Made by a program: the position numbers and the translations under genes | Shown: positions 5,883-5,883 of the stretch, in pieces | Layout: each line of letters opens with the position of its first letter | Position numbering within the stretch: position 1 is the stretch's first letter | Notes under the pieces: model-generated | Told to the model about the DNA's origin: nothing | Database searches by the model: none | The model's input: the letters and a program-made list of their open reading frames with translations, nothing else | Origin: JAJNBA01 sp035696925 | Lineage (GTDB): Bacteria; Actinomycetota; UBA4738; HRBIN12 | DNA: 5,883 nt | Direction: 5' to 3' | Assembly (NCBI GenBank): GCA_035696925.1 | Contig: DASSDW010000068.1 | Location: forward strand, 1 to 5,883

Positions 5883-5883
5883 G

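Noticed and set aside
1..5883. CRISPR array, transposase or insertion sequence
   Set aside because: No short regularly spaced repeats with unique spacers and no transposase-like frame or terminal inverted repeats are visible. The only repeats are the in-gene coiled-coil duplications and the short intergenic motifs listed.

Overview
This is a GC-rich bacterial window with strong G/C preference at third codon positions and GTG start codons. It most resembles Actinomycetota. That guess rests on composition and on the look of the extracytoplasmic sensor segment in the main gene; no marker gene here fixes the taxonomy.

Layout. (1) Positions 1-64, minus strand: the first codons of a gene leaving the window. 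They encode a clear Sec-type signal peptide (arginine pair, hydrophobic core, A-S-A-A end). (2) Positions 87-4151, minus strand: one very long gene of about 1,354 residues. It encodes two N-terminal transmembrane helices around a roughly 145-residue extracytoplasmic domain with a sensor-like (Cache/PAS-like) appearance. About 1,075 residues of cysteine-free coiled coil follow, then a short acidic/polar tail. There is no kinase, cyclase or other enzymatic output. The rod contains internal duplications, including a 56-residue (8-heptad, 168-bp) tandem copy. (3) Positions 4152-4527: a divergent intergenic region with a ribosome-binding site, a leader hairpin whose loop is complementary to that site, a direct repeat resembling an operator, and an inverted repeat. 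(4) Positions 4528-5694, plus strand: an exported PQQ-type (BamB-like) beta-propeller protein. (5) Positions 5695-5883: a 28-bp piece matching the anticodon-loop to T-loop part of a tRNA-Ala(TGC) gene, weak hairpins, and the last 39 codons of a minus-strand gene entering from the right edge.

How the parts may fit. The membrane sensor/coiled-coil protein and the downstream secreted protein are probably co-transcribed, with a 22-bp gap. The divergent propeller may share their control region. All three complete or partial left-hand products are membrane-bound or exported, so a cell-envelope role is the most economical reading, but no function is shown directly. The right end, with a tRNA fragment and a gene tail with weaker third-position G/C bias, may be the scar of an integration or a decayed tRNA gene. 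The most unusual object is the two-helix sensor joined to a very long rod, an architecture I cannot assign to a named family.
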